A stretch of 64,000 nt of DNA from JAFGPL01 sp046485045 (GTDB lineage: Bacteria > Bacteroidota > Bacteroidia > Bacteroidales > UBA10428). The stretch is from the NCBI GenBank assembly GCA_046485045.1, contig JAWOHT010000014.1, forward strand, positions 4,177 through 68,176, in the 5' to 3' direction. Position numbers and translations under genes: made by a program. Shown piece after piece: positions 9,755 to 18,477 of the stretch (its first letter is position 1; each line of letters opens with the position of its first letter). The notes under the pieces were generated by a model. That model had not been told where the DNA came from. It did not search any database and worked only from the letters and a program-made list of their open reading frames with translations.

Positions 9755-10627
9755 ATGATCAAAAAAGCCGTTATTCCCGCTGCAGGCCTTGGCACAAGGT
9801 TTCTACCCGCTACCAAGGCCCAACCCAAAGAGATGCTTCCTATCATTGATACCCCTGTAATTCAATATGTTGTGCAGGAGTGTGTTGACGCAGGAATTGA
9901 AGATATACTTATTATTTCAGGAAAAGGAAAGAGATCTATTGAAGACCATTTCGACCGCAATATTGAGCTTGAATCTAAAATTCAGGAGAAAGAAGATGAA
10001 GAGATATATATGATCATGAAGCATATCGAAACCATGGCCAATATTCATTTCATCAGGCAAAAAGAACTTAATGGTCTTGGTGACGCCATATACCATGCCC
10101 GTTTTCATTGCGGGTCTGAACCCTTTGCCGTATTGCTCGGCGATACCATAATCGACTCGGTGATACCTGTTACACAGCAGCTTATTGACACCTACGAACA
10201 ATATAAACAAACAGTTATTGCAGTGGAAACGGTGCCCAAAGACAAAGTTTCGAGGTATGGCATTGTGGGCGGTGAGAAAATCAGTGATAAGCTCATGCAG
10301 TTAAACGAGCTGATTGAAAAGCCCGAAATAAACAAGGCGCCATCTAACCTCGCAATTGCCGGAAGGTATATTCTTACACCCGAAATTTTCCAGGCCCTTG
10401 AAAAAACACAACGTGGAAAAGGAAATGAAATTCAGCTTACCGACGCCCTCAGGCTTCTGCTTAAAAGAGAAAACATGATTGCCCAGACAATTGAAGGCAA
10501 AAGACACGATATCGGAAACAAGCTCGATTTTCTGAAAACCACTATCGAATTTGCCCTTAAACGGAAAGAATTTGCCATTCCCTTGCGGAAATTTATGGAA
10601 GAAATCCTCAGAAACGGTAAAAAGTGA
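9755..10627 (+). CDS. galU: UTP-glucose-1-phosphate uridylyltransferase family protein
   Basis: A 290-residue nucleotidyltransferase of the GalU family. It has the signature AAGLGTRFLPATKAQPKEM at residues 7-25, LGDTII at about 128, and a later IEKP motif. GalU makes UDP-glucose from UTP and glucose 1-phosphate. Because it follows a glucuronokinase-like gene by only 2 bp, it may here act on glucuronate 1-phosphate or accept several sugar 1-phosphates. The methyltransferase gene starts 13 bp after its stop and is probably co-transcribed. Confidence 0.9.
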   Translation: MIKKAVIPAAGLGTRFLPATKAQPKEMLPIIDTPVIQYVVQECVDAGIEDILIISGKGKRSIEDHFDRNIELESKIQEKEDEEIYMIMKHIETMANIHFIRQKELNGLGDAIYHARFHCGSEPFAVLLGDTIIDSVIPVTQQLIDTYEQYKQTVIAVETVPKDKVSRYGIVGGEKISDKLMQLNELIEKPEINKAPSNLAIAGRYILTPEIFQALEKTQRGKGNEIQLTDALRLLLKRENMIAQTIEGKRHDIGNKLDFLKTTIEFALKRKEFAIPLRKFMEEILRNGKK

Positions 10628-10640
10628 AGTTTGACATTCT

Positions 10641-11282
10641 ATGAAAAGATTTGGATATATCATCGTCTTATTTATAATTCTTACCATTTTTTATTTTCTG
10701 CTTGTCAGGGACAATTCCAAACAATGGACAAGCGAATGGGAAGAGAGTTTTGAAAGTTTTCAGCCATCGGCACATATCATGAACCTCATCGGGATCGAAA
10801 AAAACATGTATGTAGGTGAGATAGGCGGTGGAAACGGCCGTTTTGCGGTGAGGGTGGCGAAGCGTGTAGGCGATTCGGGTAAGGTGTATGCCAACGATAT
10901 CGAACTAAAAGCAGTAAGATTTATGACCCAACGGTGTGAACGTGAGAATATTGAAAATATGCAGGTAATATTAAGCAAGGCCACCTATCCCAATTTTCCC
11001 AGAAATAAGCTCGACCTGGTTTACGTAATCAACACCTACGAGCACTTTACAGACCCTGTGCGATTACTTGCCAACACCAAGTACTCGCTGAAACCCGAAG
11101 GAAAACTCGCTATTATAGCAACCGACCCTGAAAGAAATACCGGGAAAAGGAAAAAAGGCGTGCCAAGAAAAACAATTTTACAGAATGTAAACGAAGCAGG
11201 ATATCAACTCATTAAACTGGATTCTGTTTCTTTGCCTTACGACAATATCTATATCATTAAAAAACAATTACCTGAAAATTAA
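10641..11282 (+). CDS. Membrane-anchored class I SAM methyltransferase
   Basis: A 213-residue protein with an N-terminal hydrophobic anchor (about residues 4-23) and a Rossmann methyltransferase domain. Motif I is VGEIGGGNGRFAVRVA (about 56-71), the acidic residue after strand 2 is in VYANDIE, and the motif after strand 4 is LDLVYVINTYEHF. It most resembles secreted or anchored methyltransferases of unknown substrate. It is the third gene of a probable operon with the GHMP kinase and GalU. Its stop lies 9 bp from that of the convergent gene at 11292. Confidence 0.8.
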   Translation: MKRFGYIIVLFIILTIFYFLLVRDNSKQWTSEWEESFESFQPSAHIMNLIGIEKNMYVGEIGGGNGRFAVRVAKRVGDSGKVYANDIELKAVRFMTQRCERENIENMQVILSKATYPNFPRNKLDLVYVINTYEHFTDPVRLLANTKYSLKPEGKLAIIATDPERNTGKRKKGVPRKTILQNVNEAGYQLIKLDSVSLPYDNIYIIKKQLPEN

Positions 11283-11291
11283 TCATTGGAT

Positions 11292-13040
11292 TTATTCAAC
11301 TGTAATTGTGCAACTTCCCTCAAAAATTGTTCCGTCGTCAGCAACACTCCTTACCAGTATCAGAAAGGGGCCTTTTGAATCGGAGGTTCTAAAGCTGAAA
11401 TCCAGGGTTCTTCTCCCTGTTACACTTAAAGAAGGGTTCCAGTAGAGGCAGTTTCTAAGATCAGGAATACGGGTCTCTTCTCCCGAAATATCATTATCGA
11501 AATCAAAAGGTCCAAAATCACTTTTTTGAAATCCGTCAAAGCTGAAAAAGAATGCATTTTCAGGAAGTGTTAGTCTGCCAAAATCACCTTTGCGTGATAT
11601 GAAATGAAGCATACCTCCGTATAGGTAATCGCCTTTTGCGTAGATTCTGTCAATAACATCTATACGTTCGAGCATTTCGGGGGTTGATTTTAATAATGAT
11701 TCGAAATCATTTACAGGGATATTGTCAATAAGGATAAGCGGTTTAAATATCTCCATATCGGTATAAAAACCATTTGTTTTAAAGTAAAATATCTCTTTTT
11801 TCTTAACTAAAACAATTTCATGAACAAGTTCGAACAACACCTCTTTAACTGAAGTCAAATGAATATACTCATCAATATATATACTGTTTACCGGTTTACC
11901 GTAAAAGTAAATGTGCTTCTTCGTGCCATTGTCTGTGGTGTCTTCTTCTTTGAAGTTTCTGTATGCCAGGTTTACCTGTGAGTTAAATACTATTTCCTGT
12001 GCAATTTTTTTATCCCTGTCGGTAAGAGAAAAGGGGAGTACCTCTTTTAAATGGAAATTTCCTGCATATTCATCATCTATACGTATTTCAAACTTTTCGT
12101 CATTACCCGGGGCAAGTGTAATATAAAATTCCTCCTCACCGTTAAATGGCCTGATGTCGAAAACAAATCTACCATCAGGCAGGCTTACATAACTGTAAAA
12201 ATCTGAAGAAAAGCCGAGCATTGAAAGCATCACCTGAACATTTCCTGCGCCATGCCCGGTGGTTTTGTCAACAACACTTCCAAAGAGCGACAAACCATTC
12301 ATATCGGGAATATACCTTAAAGGATCTGGATATTCAGGTTGTCTGGCAGCATGGCGCATTAAACCGTGATTTAAAGAATCGGTTGCTCCGGGCCTGATAA
12401 CCGAAATACAATATTTTTCAGGCAGCCCGTATTTATTATTGTTTATGCCAAGGGTTATGTTTACATTTTCTCCTGTTCCGGGATTAACTTTGTCTGCCTT
12501 AACACTTATAATATCTTTTTGTACAAGGAGTTTTTTTTCAATGTCTGTCACCGCATCAAACCCTGTTGCTGAAACTCCGGCAGACTGTAATACCGGTTCT
12601 TTTGGATTGATAACCTTAAGCCTTACCACAGGAAAATTTTCCTCACCGAAATTGCGCATCCATCTGGTATAAGCCCTTAAGTAGTAATATCCTGTAAAAA
12701 GGTTTCCCGGTATTTCAATGGTTCCGGCTGCAACATCGTCCACGACCGGAAATTTTGTTTGCACCACTGCTATGCCATCAGGTTTAAGCAGTTCTACATA
12801 CAGCACTTTGTTCCAGCCGGCAAGCTGATGATGATTTTTGCCGGTTCTGAATGCAGCAAACAAACAGCTTTCACCCGTAGCATATACGGTACGGTCTGTA
12901 AACACGGTTAAATGCTCTTGCAACCCGGGGCTTAACTTAACTGTTGTATCAAGTGTTGAAAACGGTTCGGCATAAATGTTACTATTGAACAGTACAACAT
13001 TTACAATCGTCAGGTTTATTATTATTAAAATGCGCTTCAT
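11292..13040 (-). CDS. MG2-like exported protein of a TonB-linked operon
   Basis: A 582-residue protein with a signal peptide (about 1-24). Residues about 40-150 resemble an MG2 domain (FTDRTVYATGESCLFAAF, YYLRAYTRWMRNF). The C-terminal half has a plug-like part (residues 430-480) and a beta-sandwich tail similar to that of the 854-residue protein at 2831. It is the last gene of the operon TonB receptor, DUF4249 lipoprotein and this protein, starting 9 bp after the lipoprotein stop. It is probably a periplasmic or surface partner of the receptor. Its biochemical function is unknown. Confidence 0.7.
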   Translation of the reverse strand: MKRILIIINLTIVNVVLFNSNIYAEPFSTLDTTVKLSPGLQEHLTVFTDRTVYATGESCLFAAFRTGKNHHQLAGWNKVLYVELLKPDGIAVVQTKFPVVDDVAAGTIEIPGNLFTGYYYLRAYTRWMRNFGEENFPVVRLKVINPKEPVLQSAGVSATGFDAVTDIEKKLLVQKDIISVKADKVNPGTGENVNITLGINNNKYGLPEKYCISVIRPGATDSLNHGLMRHAARQPEYPDPLRYIPDMNGLSLFGSVVDKTTGHGAGNVQVMLSMLGFSSDFYSYVSLPDGRFVFDIRPFNGEEEFYITLAPGNDEKFEIRIDDEYAGNFHLKEVLPFSLTDRDKKIAQEIVFNSQVNLAYRNFKEEDTTDNGTKKHIYFYGKPVNSIYIDEYIHLTSVKEVLFELVHEIVLVKKKEIFYFKTNGFYTDMEIFKPLILIDNIPVNDFESLLKSTPEMLERIDVIDRIYAKGDYLYGGMLHFISRKGDFGRLTLPENAFFFSFDGFQKSDFGPFDFDNDISGEETRIPDLRNCLYWNPSLSVTGRRTLDFSFRTSDSKGPFLILVRSVADDGTIFEGSCTITVE

Positions 13041-13049
13041 TATACTGAA

Positions 13050-14222
13050 TTATTGCCAGAAATCAGGCCGGTTTAAAGTCCCTCCGCTTTTTGTACAATC
13101 AAAACACTCCTGTTCTGCATATTCCCATGGGCCTTCTTTAAGACCAGTTGTATTAATAAGGTATATGGGGTATTCGTTTTCTGTAAAAGCACTTAATTTT
13201 TCTGCAAACTCTTCGGCTGTATAAGGATATGGCTTGCATTTGAAATTTTCAACAGGAAATGCACCGGTATTTTTGAAAAAGAACCTTTTTTCTTTTATTT
13301 CTGTTGCCCAGAAGTATCCCAGCACATTCTCTTCATGATCGCTTACACTGCGTATATTGCCAATAATTCTGATGGGTTGGGTATCGTATATCCCGCCAGC
13401 ACCCTGCATGTTTTGCTGCATTTTGCTCCAGTATTCGAATGCCGAATCGCTTAATGAAAACTGCCGTACAAGCGCACTGTATTTAAAGCCGAGTTTTTCG
13501 TTAATATGGGCAATAAAAGTCAGTGGTGCCTTATTGATTTTGCCCGAAGCATAGTTTTTTGTTGACATGGTCATTATATCATTTACCCCTCTGCTTTTAA
13601 AACATACTCTAAGAGAATCTGACACTAAACCATCCATGAAATTGATTTTTCCGTCGTAAAAATCGCTTATAAAGTATGAAGCATGGTATTCCCATGTCTC
13701 GCCTATCTCCCATTTCAGGTTGGTAACCTCCTTCTCCGAAGCTTCTGTATCAATGTAAAGTTGAATACCCTTAACCGAATTCAGAATCGGGTCATCTGCT
13801 TCTATTGTTTTTACCTCATGGGTTATGTTTTCAATCCCGGGGCAGGGTTCCATACGGTCATATTGCGAGGAATACACTTTGCCCTCGTTTGTTACTACCT
13901 CTACCCTGAAACCTGTGCCAACTGTAAGGTAATTCTGCGCTAACCAGCAACGGTAATGGCCCGGGGTATATTCCTGGTACTGAAACACATTTCCCTTGTC
14001 ATCAAATACAGTCACATTGCAGTTTCTTTCACGAATAATTATAGGGTCATCATATGAAGATGACCACGAAATATCTATATAATGATATCCTTCAAGGTTC
14101 GTGATTTTTCCGCTTATCACGAGCAATTTAGGCGATTCTTTAATATCGGGGCTAAAGGGTTCTATGCACCCGGTAACAAGCACGATCAGCAACCAGTGTT
14201 TCAGTAGTCTAATCACTTGCAT
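13050..14222 (-). CDS. DUF4249 surface lipoprotein
   Basis: A 390-residue lipoprotein with the lipobox LVTGC (Cys19) and the DUF4249 pattern: the N-terminal strand LLVISGKITNLEGYHYIDIS and a C-terminal region ending close to paired cysteines (EQECFDCTKSGG). DUF4249 proteins typically stand next to STN-containing TonB receptors and are thought to be outer-membrane accessory proteins. The start codon overlaps the end of the receptor gene by 14 bp, which indicates translational coupling. The ligand is not known. Confidence 0.88.
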   Translation of the reverse strand: MQVIRLLKHWLLIVLVTGCIEPFSPDIKESPKLLVISGKITNLEGYHYIDISWSSSYDDPIIIRERNCNVTVFDDKGNVFQYQEYTPGHYRCWLAQNYLTVGTGFRVEVVTNEGKVYSSQYDRMEPCPGIENITHEVKTIEADDPILNSVKGIQLYIDTEASEKEVTNLKWEIGETWEYHASYFISDFYDGKINFMDGLVSDSLRVCFKSRGVNDIMTMSTKNYASGKINKAPLTFIAHINEKLGFKYSALVRQFSLSDSAFEYWSKMQQNMQGAGGIYDTQPIRIIGNIRSVSDHEENVLGYFWATEIKEKRFFFKNTGAFPVENFKCKPYPYTAEEFAEKLSAFTENEYPIYLINTTGLKEGPWEYAEQECFDCTKSGGTLNRPDFWQ

Positions 14223-16992
14223 AATTTCCTAACTTAATGTTCCATGATAAGGTTATAATGGGCGTTCCGAAAATTGACATCTTATAACCGTTTATACTGC
14301 CGTTCTCGGAAACAAAGTACACCGAATAGGCGTTTTTCCTGCCGGTGATGTTATAAAAATTAATCATCCAGTATGAGTGTGCAAATTTTTTAGCTTTCAG
14401 GTTGCCTTCGATATTAATGGAGAGGTCTGCCCTGAAGTAATCGGGTATACGGTATGCGTTTCTCGCCGAATAGAGCATGTATTCTATACCCTCTATTTTA
14501 TAAATTGAAATGGGGAAGGTAACAGGTCTGCCGGTATTGTATACAATATTGGCCGCAAGACTAAACTGGCGGTTAAGCCGAAGGTTCATCACTCCGTTTA
14601 CTGCATGCGGTTTATCATAGTTCGACGGGTATCTCGACCCGTCATTGATCCTGCCCCAAAAATAAGGACTATTGACGATGATCTCAGACTTTGAATAACA
14701 GTATGACAACCAGCCGGTAAGTTTGCCCGAATTTTTTCTGAACATCAATTCAAGGCCGTAAGCCGACTGTTCACCCTGCAATGCAAGCGATTCAATTCTA
14801 TCGGCTGAAAGAAAATCAGCACCGTCTTTGTATTCAACCAGGTTTAATGTCTTTTTGTAATAAACTTCAGAGGAGAAATTTATGCTCATTTTGGGCAAAT
14901 CTTTGTAATAACCAATCGTAACCTGATCTGCAAGAAGAGGTTTCATATGGTAGTCGCACAGTTTCCATTGGTCGGTGGGCGAAAGGGCAATGGTGTTGCT
15001 CAGCATAAAAAGGTACTGTCTTGTACGATTGTAAGAGAGTTTCACAGAGCTGTTGTAACCCGTGCGGTAGTTGGCTGCCATCCTTAATTCGGGCCCGGAA
15101 TAAAACTTAACAAGCTGGTTTTCAGAAAAAATTTTGGTATTAGTAACATAATTTTCAGTTTTTGGGCTTCCGGTATTATACCTGTATACCTCTGCTGCAC
15201 CCAGATAACCATACATACTGTAACGTAAACCCAGATATAATGTAAATCTGTTCGACAGCTGGTACTCATCGGAGATATACAGTGCAGACTCCACTCCCTT
15301 CTCAGCGCCCAGCGCTGCCGGTGCTTTTTGCGACCCGGTACCTGCAGGGACAACAGTTCCCCTGTTAAGGCCATACCTGATAATATTGACTCCGAAACCA
15401 AAAAGGTGTTTTTCCAGCGGTACCCAGGTAAAATCAGATTTTAGCTCATAATGATCAATTTGGTAATTATGAGAAAATCCCGACCTGGCAATGGTGGTAT
15501 CGGTATTGGAAAAACCATAGCGGGCAACAATGGCCGCAGTGTTAGACGATAATTTCGAAGAAAACTGATGGTTCCAGTCAATTGAAGCCCCGGTGTTAAA
15601 ATAGCTATATCTGTTTGTGCCGGCAAGGCTGAAATCGTCATCGCTGTAATAAGCAAAAATCCTGATGAGGTTGCGCGAATCAGGTTCAATTGAGATGTTT
15701 CCGGTAACATCATAAAATGCGGCACTGCTTTTTCTTAAATCGGCATCGTGCAATTTTGATAAAATCCAGTCGGAATATGTGGTACGGGTAGAAATAATAA
15801 ACGAACTCTTGTCTTTAACAATAGGCCCTTCGGCTGCTATATGCCCTGTAATAGGGCTCAGTCCGCCCCTGGCCGTGTAACTTTTCATATTTCCCTGACG
15901 CGATGTGATATCGAAAAACGAAGCCAGCCTGCCACCATATTTCGCAGGTATATTGCATTTGTAAAGCGAAAAATCGTTCACCACCTCGGAGTTAAAAGCC
16001 GAAAAGAAACCAAACAGGTGCGAAGTATTGTAAACCGGCACTTTATTGATAAAAAACATATTCTGGTCGGAAGCGCTGCCGCGGATATTTAATCCCGAAG
16101 AGCCTTCACCGACATTCTGCACGCCGGGAAGCATTTGTGCAACTTTCAGCAGGTCTCTTTCACCCATTACTGCAGGAATCTCTTTAATGGTCTTGAAAGA
16201 AAGCCGGTCGTACCCCATCTGCATTCCACGTACATTTTCAAATTTGCTGGATTTAATGGTTACCTCGTTTATGGCTATCAGTTTTCTTATCATTTCAACC
16301 TCCCATCTTCCGCCTGTATTCACCACCAGTTTATAATGCACTTCCTCCATGCCCAGACAGTTGATAACTGCTTTGTATGTTCCTGGTAACAAAGATATCA
16401 CAAAACGTCCGTTGTAATCGGTGGCATAACCTTTATCAAGCTCTTCGATGTATATGGTGGCGCCAATAAGGGCTTCACCGGTCTCTTTCTCAGAAACTTT
16501 ACCATTAACAACAACAGCTTTACCGGTAGTATGTGTACCGGGTATGCCGATGGTTTTGGTTTCACCGGCGCCGTTACTTCTGCCTTCCTTATATATCAAT
16601 TCCGCATTTGTAAGGTTGTTCCGGATGACTGAAGCCGGTGCTTCTGTTTTGGCAGCATTATCTACAAATTCGGGCAATGTTACCAAAAGCTGCATTCCTT
16701 TGGTTATAAAAATATTCCTGTCTTCATTAATATAAAAATACAGGCCGGTGCCTGCAAAACGCTGTTCAAGCAAGTCGTTCAGGCAAATCTTTTCACCAAC
16801 GGCGGTGATTCTGATACCCTCAACCCATATGCTTTTGAACCAAAACCTCAGGCCTTCCTGCTGTTCGAGGCTGACGGCAAACTCTTCAAACGGCACATCG
16901 TGGTAATTGCCCCTGAAATAGATTATAGTTTCGTTTGCCAGAAGTGACAAACAAAAGACAAGGCCAATGGAAAACAGAATTATCCTTTTCAT
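14209..16992 (-). CDS. TonB-dependent outer-membrane receptor with STN domain
   Basis: A 927-residue receptor. In order: signal peptide (1-20), STN domain (about 24-110, YFRGNYHDVPFEEFAVSLEQ), carboxypeptidase-regulatory-like domain (about 160-230), plug (about 245-375, LNIRGSASDQNMFFINKVPVYN) and a long beta-barrel to the C-terminus. It takes up an unidentified substrate across the outer membrane using TonB energy. No sigma/FecR pair lies next to this operon, so its STN domain may signal to a distant pair or be vestigial. The start codon overlaps the preceding gene by 4 bp. Confidence 0.92.
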   Translation of the reverse strand: MKRIILFSIGLVFCLSLLANETIIYFRGNYHDVPFEEFAVSLEQQEGLRFWFKSIWVEGIRITAVGEKICLNDLLEQRFAGTGLYFYINEDRNIFITKGMQLLVTLPEFVDNAAKTEAPASVIRNNLTNAELIYKEGRSNGAGETKTIGIPGTHTTGKAVVVNGKVSEKETGEALIGATIYIEELDKGYATDYNGRFVISLLPGTYKAVINCLGMEEVHYKLVVNTGGRWEVEMIRKLIAINEVTIKSSKFENVRGMQMGYDRLSFKTIKEIPAVMGERDLLKVAQMLPGVQNVGEGSSGLNIRGSASDQNMFFINKVPVYNTSHLFGFFSAFNSEVVNDFSLYKCNIPAKYGGRLASFFDITSRQGNMKSYTARGGLSPITGHIAAEGPIVKDKSSFIISTRTTYSDWILSKLHDADLRKSSAAFYDVTGNISIEPDSRNLIRIFAYYSDDDFSLAGTNRYSYFNTGASIDWNHQFSSKLSSNTAAIVARYGFSNTDTTIARSGFSHNYQIDHYELKSDFTWVPLEKHLFGFGVNIIRYGLNRGTVVPAGTGSQKAPAALGAEKGVESALYISDEYQLSNRFTLYLGLRYSMYGYLGAAEVYRYNTGSPKTENYVTNTKIFSENQLVKFYSGPELRMAANYRTGYNSSVKLSYNRTRQYLFMLSNTIALSPTDQWKLCDYHMKPLLADQVTIGYYKDLPKMSINFSSEVYYKKTLNLVEYKDGADFLSADRIESLALQGEQSAYGLELMFRKNSGKLTGWLSYCYSKSEIIVNSPYFWGRINDGSRYPSNYDKPHAVNGVMNLRLNRQFSLAANIVYNTGRPVTFPISIYKIEGIEYMLYSARNAYRIPDYFRADLSINIEGNLKAKKFAHSYWMINFYNITGRKNAYSVYFVSENGSINGYKMSIFGTPIITLSWNIKLGNYASD

Positions 16993-17729
16993 TTAAGGGA
17001 GTCTGTTAGCATCTTTTCCGAAAACAGCGAACAATACCCAAGCAGTTTATTCAGGGCCATATCATCAGCTGTTTTTAATCTTAGCTTGTTTTGCTTCATA
17101 TACTTTCTGATCTCTGCCTCGTGCCCCGGAAAAAGTTTTATGAAAGAACTGTTGCCTTTTAAAGTTACTGGCAGACTATCAGCCAGAAGGTACATTTTTT
17201 TCTGTTCACCGGAATATTCATAAGCAATTTTCGAATAAGAGCCCGGAGCCACAAGTTCTTTTTTAAATGCTTTAAGAAGGGTAAAATTTCCTGAGGTTAT
17301 TACCTGAAAAAATTTTTCTCTGGTCTGTAAAAAATGATATTTGCGGAAATGTTTGCCAAATATTTCAAATTCAGAGATAAACGCATTGTTTAGAACCACG
17401 TGGTTCATTCCGCCATGTGAAAAGGTGTATTCAAGTATCAACTGTTGGTTGCAAATATCATATTTAAGCAACAGATCGCGGTATTCAACCCCGTTAAGCA
17501 CTACCCATCCCTCAGATGGTTTGTCACTAATTAGAAAAGGATTACCTATAGCCAATGGGTGAAGGTTATAGTACTTCATTCCATTCACCAGGTTCTGGTC
17601 AAGTTTATATATCCGTGTGAAATATTCTCCCAGATCGGGGTGAGACCGGAAATTATCATCCTGGCCGGCAACAATGTTAAACAGGCTGCATAAAAGCAGT
17701 ATACCGGCAATGAACTTTAACATCATCAT
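16989..17729 (-). CDS. Exported protein of unknown function heading the receptor operon
   Basis: A 246-residue protein with a signal peptide (about 1-22, ending VAGQDD). I do not recognise the family. The mature part is a mixed alpha/beta protein with several aromatic pairs and a charged C-terminus (LKTADDMALNKLLGYC). It overlaps the TonB receptor start by 4 bp and so is probably the first gene of that operon, acting in the periplasm or at the surface with the receptor. The upstream gap (17730-17893) shows no clear gene. Confidence 0.7.
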   Translation of the reverse strand: MMMLKFIAGILLLCSLFNIVAGQDDNFRSHPDLGEYFTRIYKLDQNLVNGMKYYNLHPLAIGNPFLISDKPSEGWVVLNGVEYRDLLLKYDICNQQLILEYTFSHGGMNHVVLNNAFISEFEIFGKHFRKYHFLQTREKFFQVITSGNFTLLKAFKKELVAPGSYSKIAYEYSGEQKKMYLLADSLPVTLKGNSSFIKLFPGHEAEIRKYMKQNKLRLKTADDMALNKLLGYCSLFSEKMLTDSLK

Positions 17730-17893
17730 TTAGATATTGTAAAAACTGAACCTGATTAAACAAGCAAATAAACCAATCATTTGCTCGAGTTTCGTTACCG
17801 AAGCTATTAAATAAGTTACAAGTATAACAATAATGACTGAAAAAACTGAAGGATCAAAATAAAATATTGCCAATAGTTGACCGGGTGAACATA

Positions 17894-18349
17894 CTAATAC
17901 CCGATCACCCATAAAATGCGTTCTTCATCGGCAGATTTTTCAGCGAGTTTAATCAGGGCTTTGTTTGTTTCTATAAGTTTACCCAGGTAGCCCTTCCAGT
18001 TGTTCCTCCAGTTATTGTCTTCTTTGGCTAATTCTTCCAGAAAATCTTTCCCGAGAAATTTTCGTGAAACTGTTACCTCAAAATCATCAATTGTTTTAAC
18101 ATTTTCAAACATCTGAAGATTACTGATCAATTCGTTTCGCAAAGGGATAATCTTTCTGGAGTTGTATTTGGTTGATCCGAAGAAATCGAAAAGCTTATTG
18201 GCATTTTCAAAACAGGGTACAAAAATATTGAATACGATGCTGTCAAGATATTGTGATTCCGGATCACACCGTATGTAAGTTTCGTTACTCCCCGTTGTGT
18301 TTAGTTCAACGAAATTGAGGCTTTGTGAACCATAAATTTCAAGCTTCAT
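17894..18349 (-). CDS. Conserved-looking hypothetical protein
   Basis: A 151-residue soluble protein starting MKLEIYGSQSLNF. An in-frame upstream ATG at 18475 would add 42 residues of implausible hydrophobic sequence and overlap the decarboxylase start, so I place the start at 18349. The C-terminal half is charged and helical (KDFLEELAKEDNNWRNNWK, NKALIKLAEKSADEER). No signal peptide or membrane segment is present and I do not recognise the family. It is divergent from the decarboxylase gene. Confidence 0.6.
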   Translation of the reverse strand: MKLEIYGSQSLNFVELNTTGSNETYIRCDPESQYLDSIVFNIFVPCFENANKLFDFFGSTKYNSRKIIPLRNELISNLQMFENVKTIDDFEVTVSRKFLGKDFLEELAKEDNNWRNNWKGYLGKLIETNKALIKLAEKSADEERILWVIGY

Positions 18350-18433
18350 ACATGCAAGTGTTTCGGTTTGAATAAAGGTATCAAATATAAAATCAAAATG
18401 CAAAATAAAAGTAAAGCGCCGGAATTTTTGTAT

Positions 18434-18441
18434 TATTTTTG
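18434..18441 (+). promoter_or_regulatory. Candidate -7 element of the decarboxylase promoter
   Basis: TATTTTTG fits the Bacteroidota -7 consensus TAnnTTTG and lies 36 bp before the ATG at 18478. No clear TTTG lies 18-20 bp upstream, so the -33 element is weak. The element supports starting the gene at 18478 rather than at the in-frame ATG at 18439, which lies inside it. Confidence 0.4.
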
Positions 18442-18477
18442 AGCTTTTACAAAATAATTTCAGACAAAGCAACAATT

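Noticed and set aside
10641..11282. A tRNA or rRNA methyltransferase assignment for the anchored methyltransferase
   Set aside because: The N-terminal membrane anchor and lack of RNA-binding motifs do not fit.
14209..17729. A SusC/SusD-type glycan utilisation locus
   Set aside because: No SusD homologue or glycoside hydrolase is present; the accessory lipoprotein is of the DUF4249 type.
17730..17912. Minus-strand ORF of 60 codons between the unknown exported protein and the gene at 17894
   Set aside because: No start context, no family, and hydrophobic random-looking sequence; it overlaps the end of the gene at 17894.
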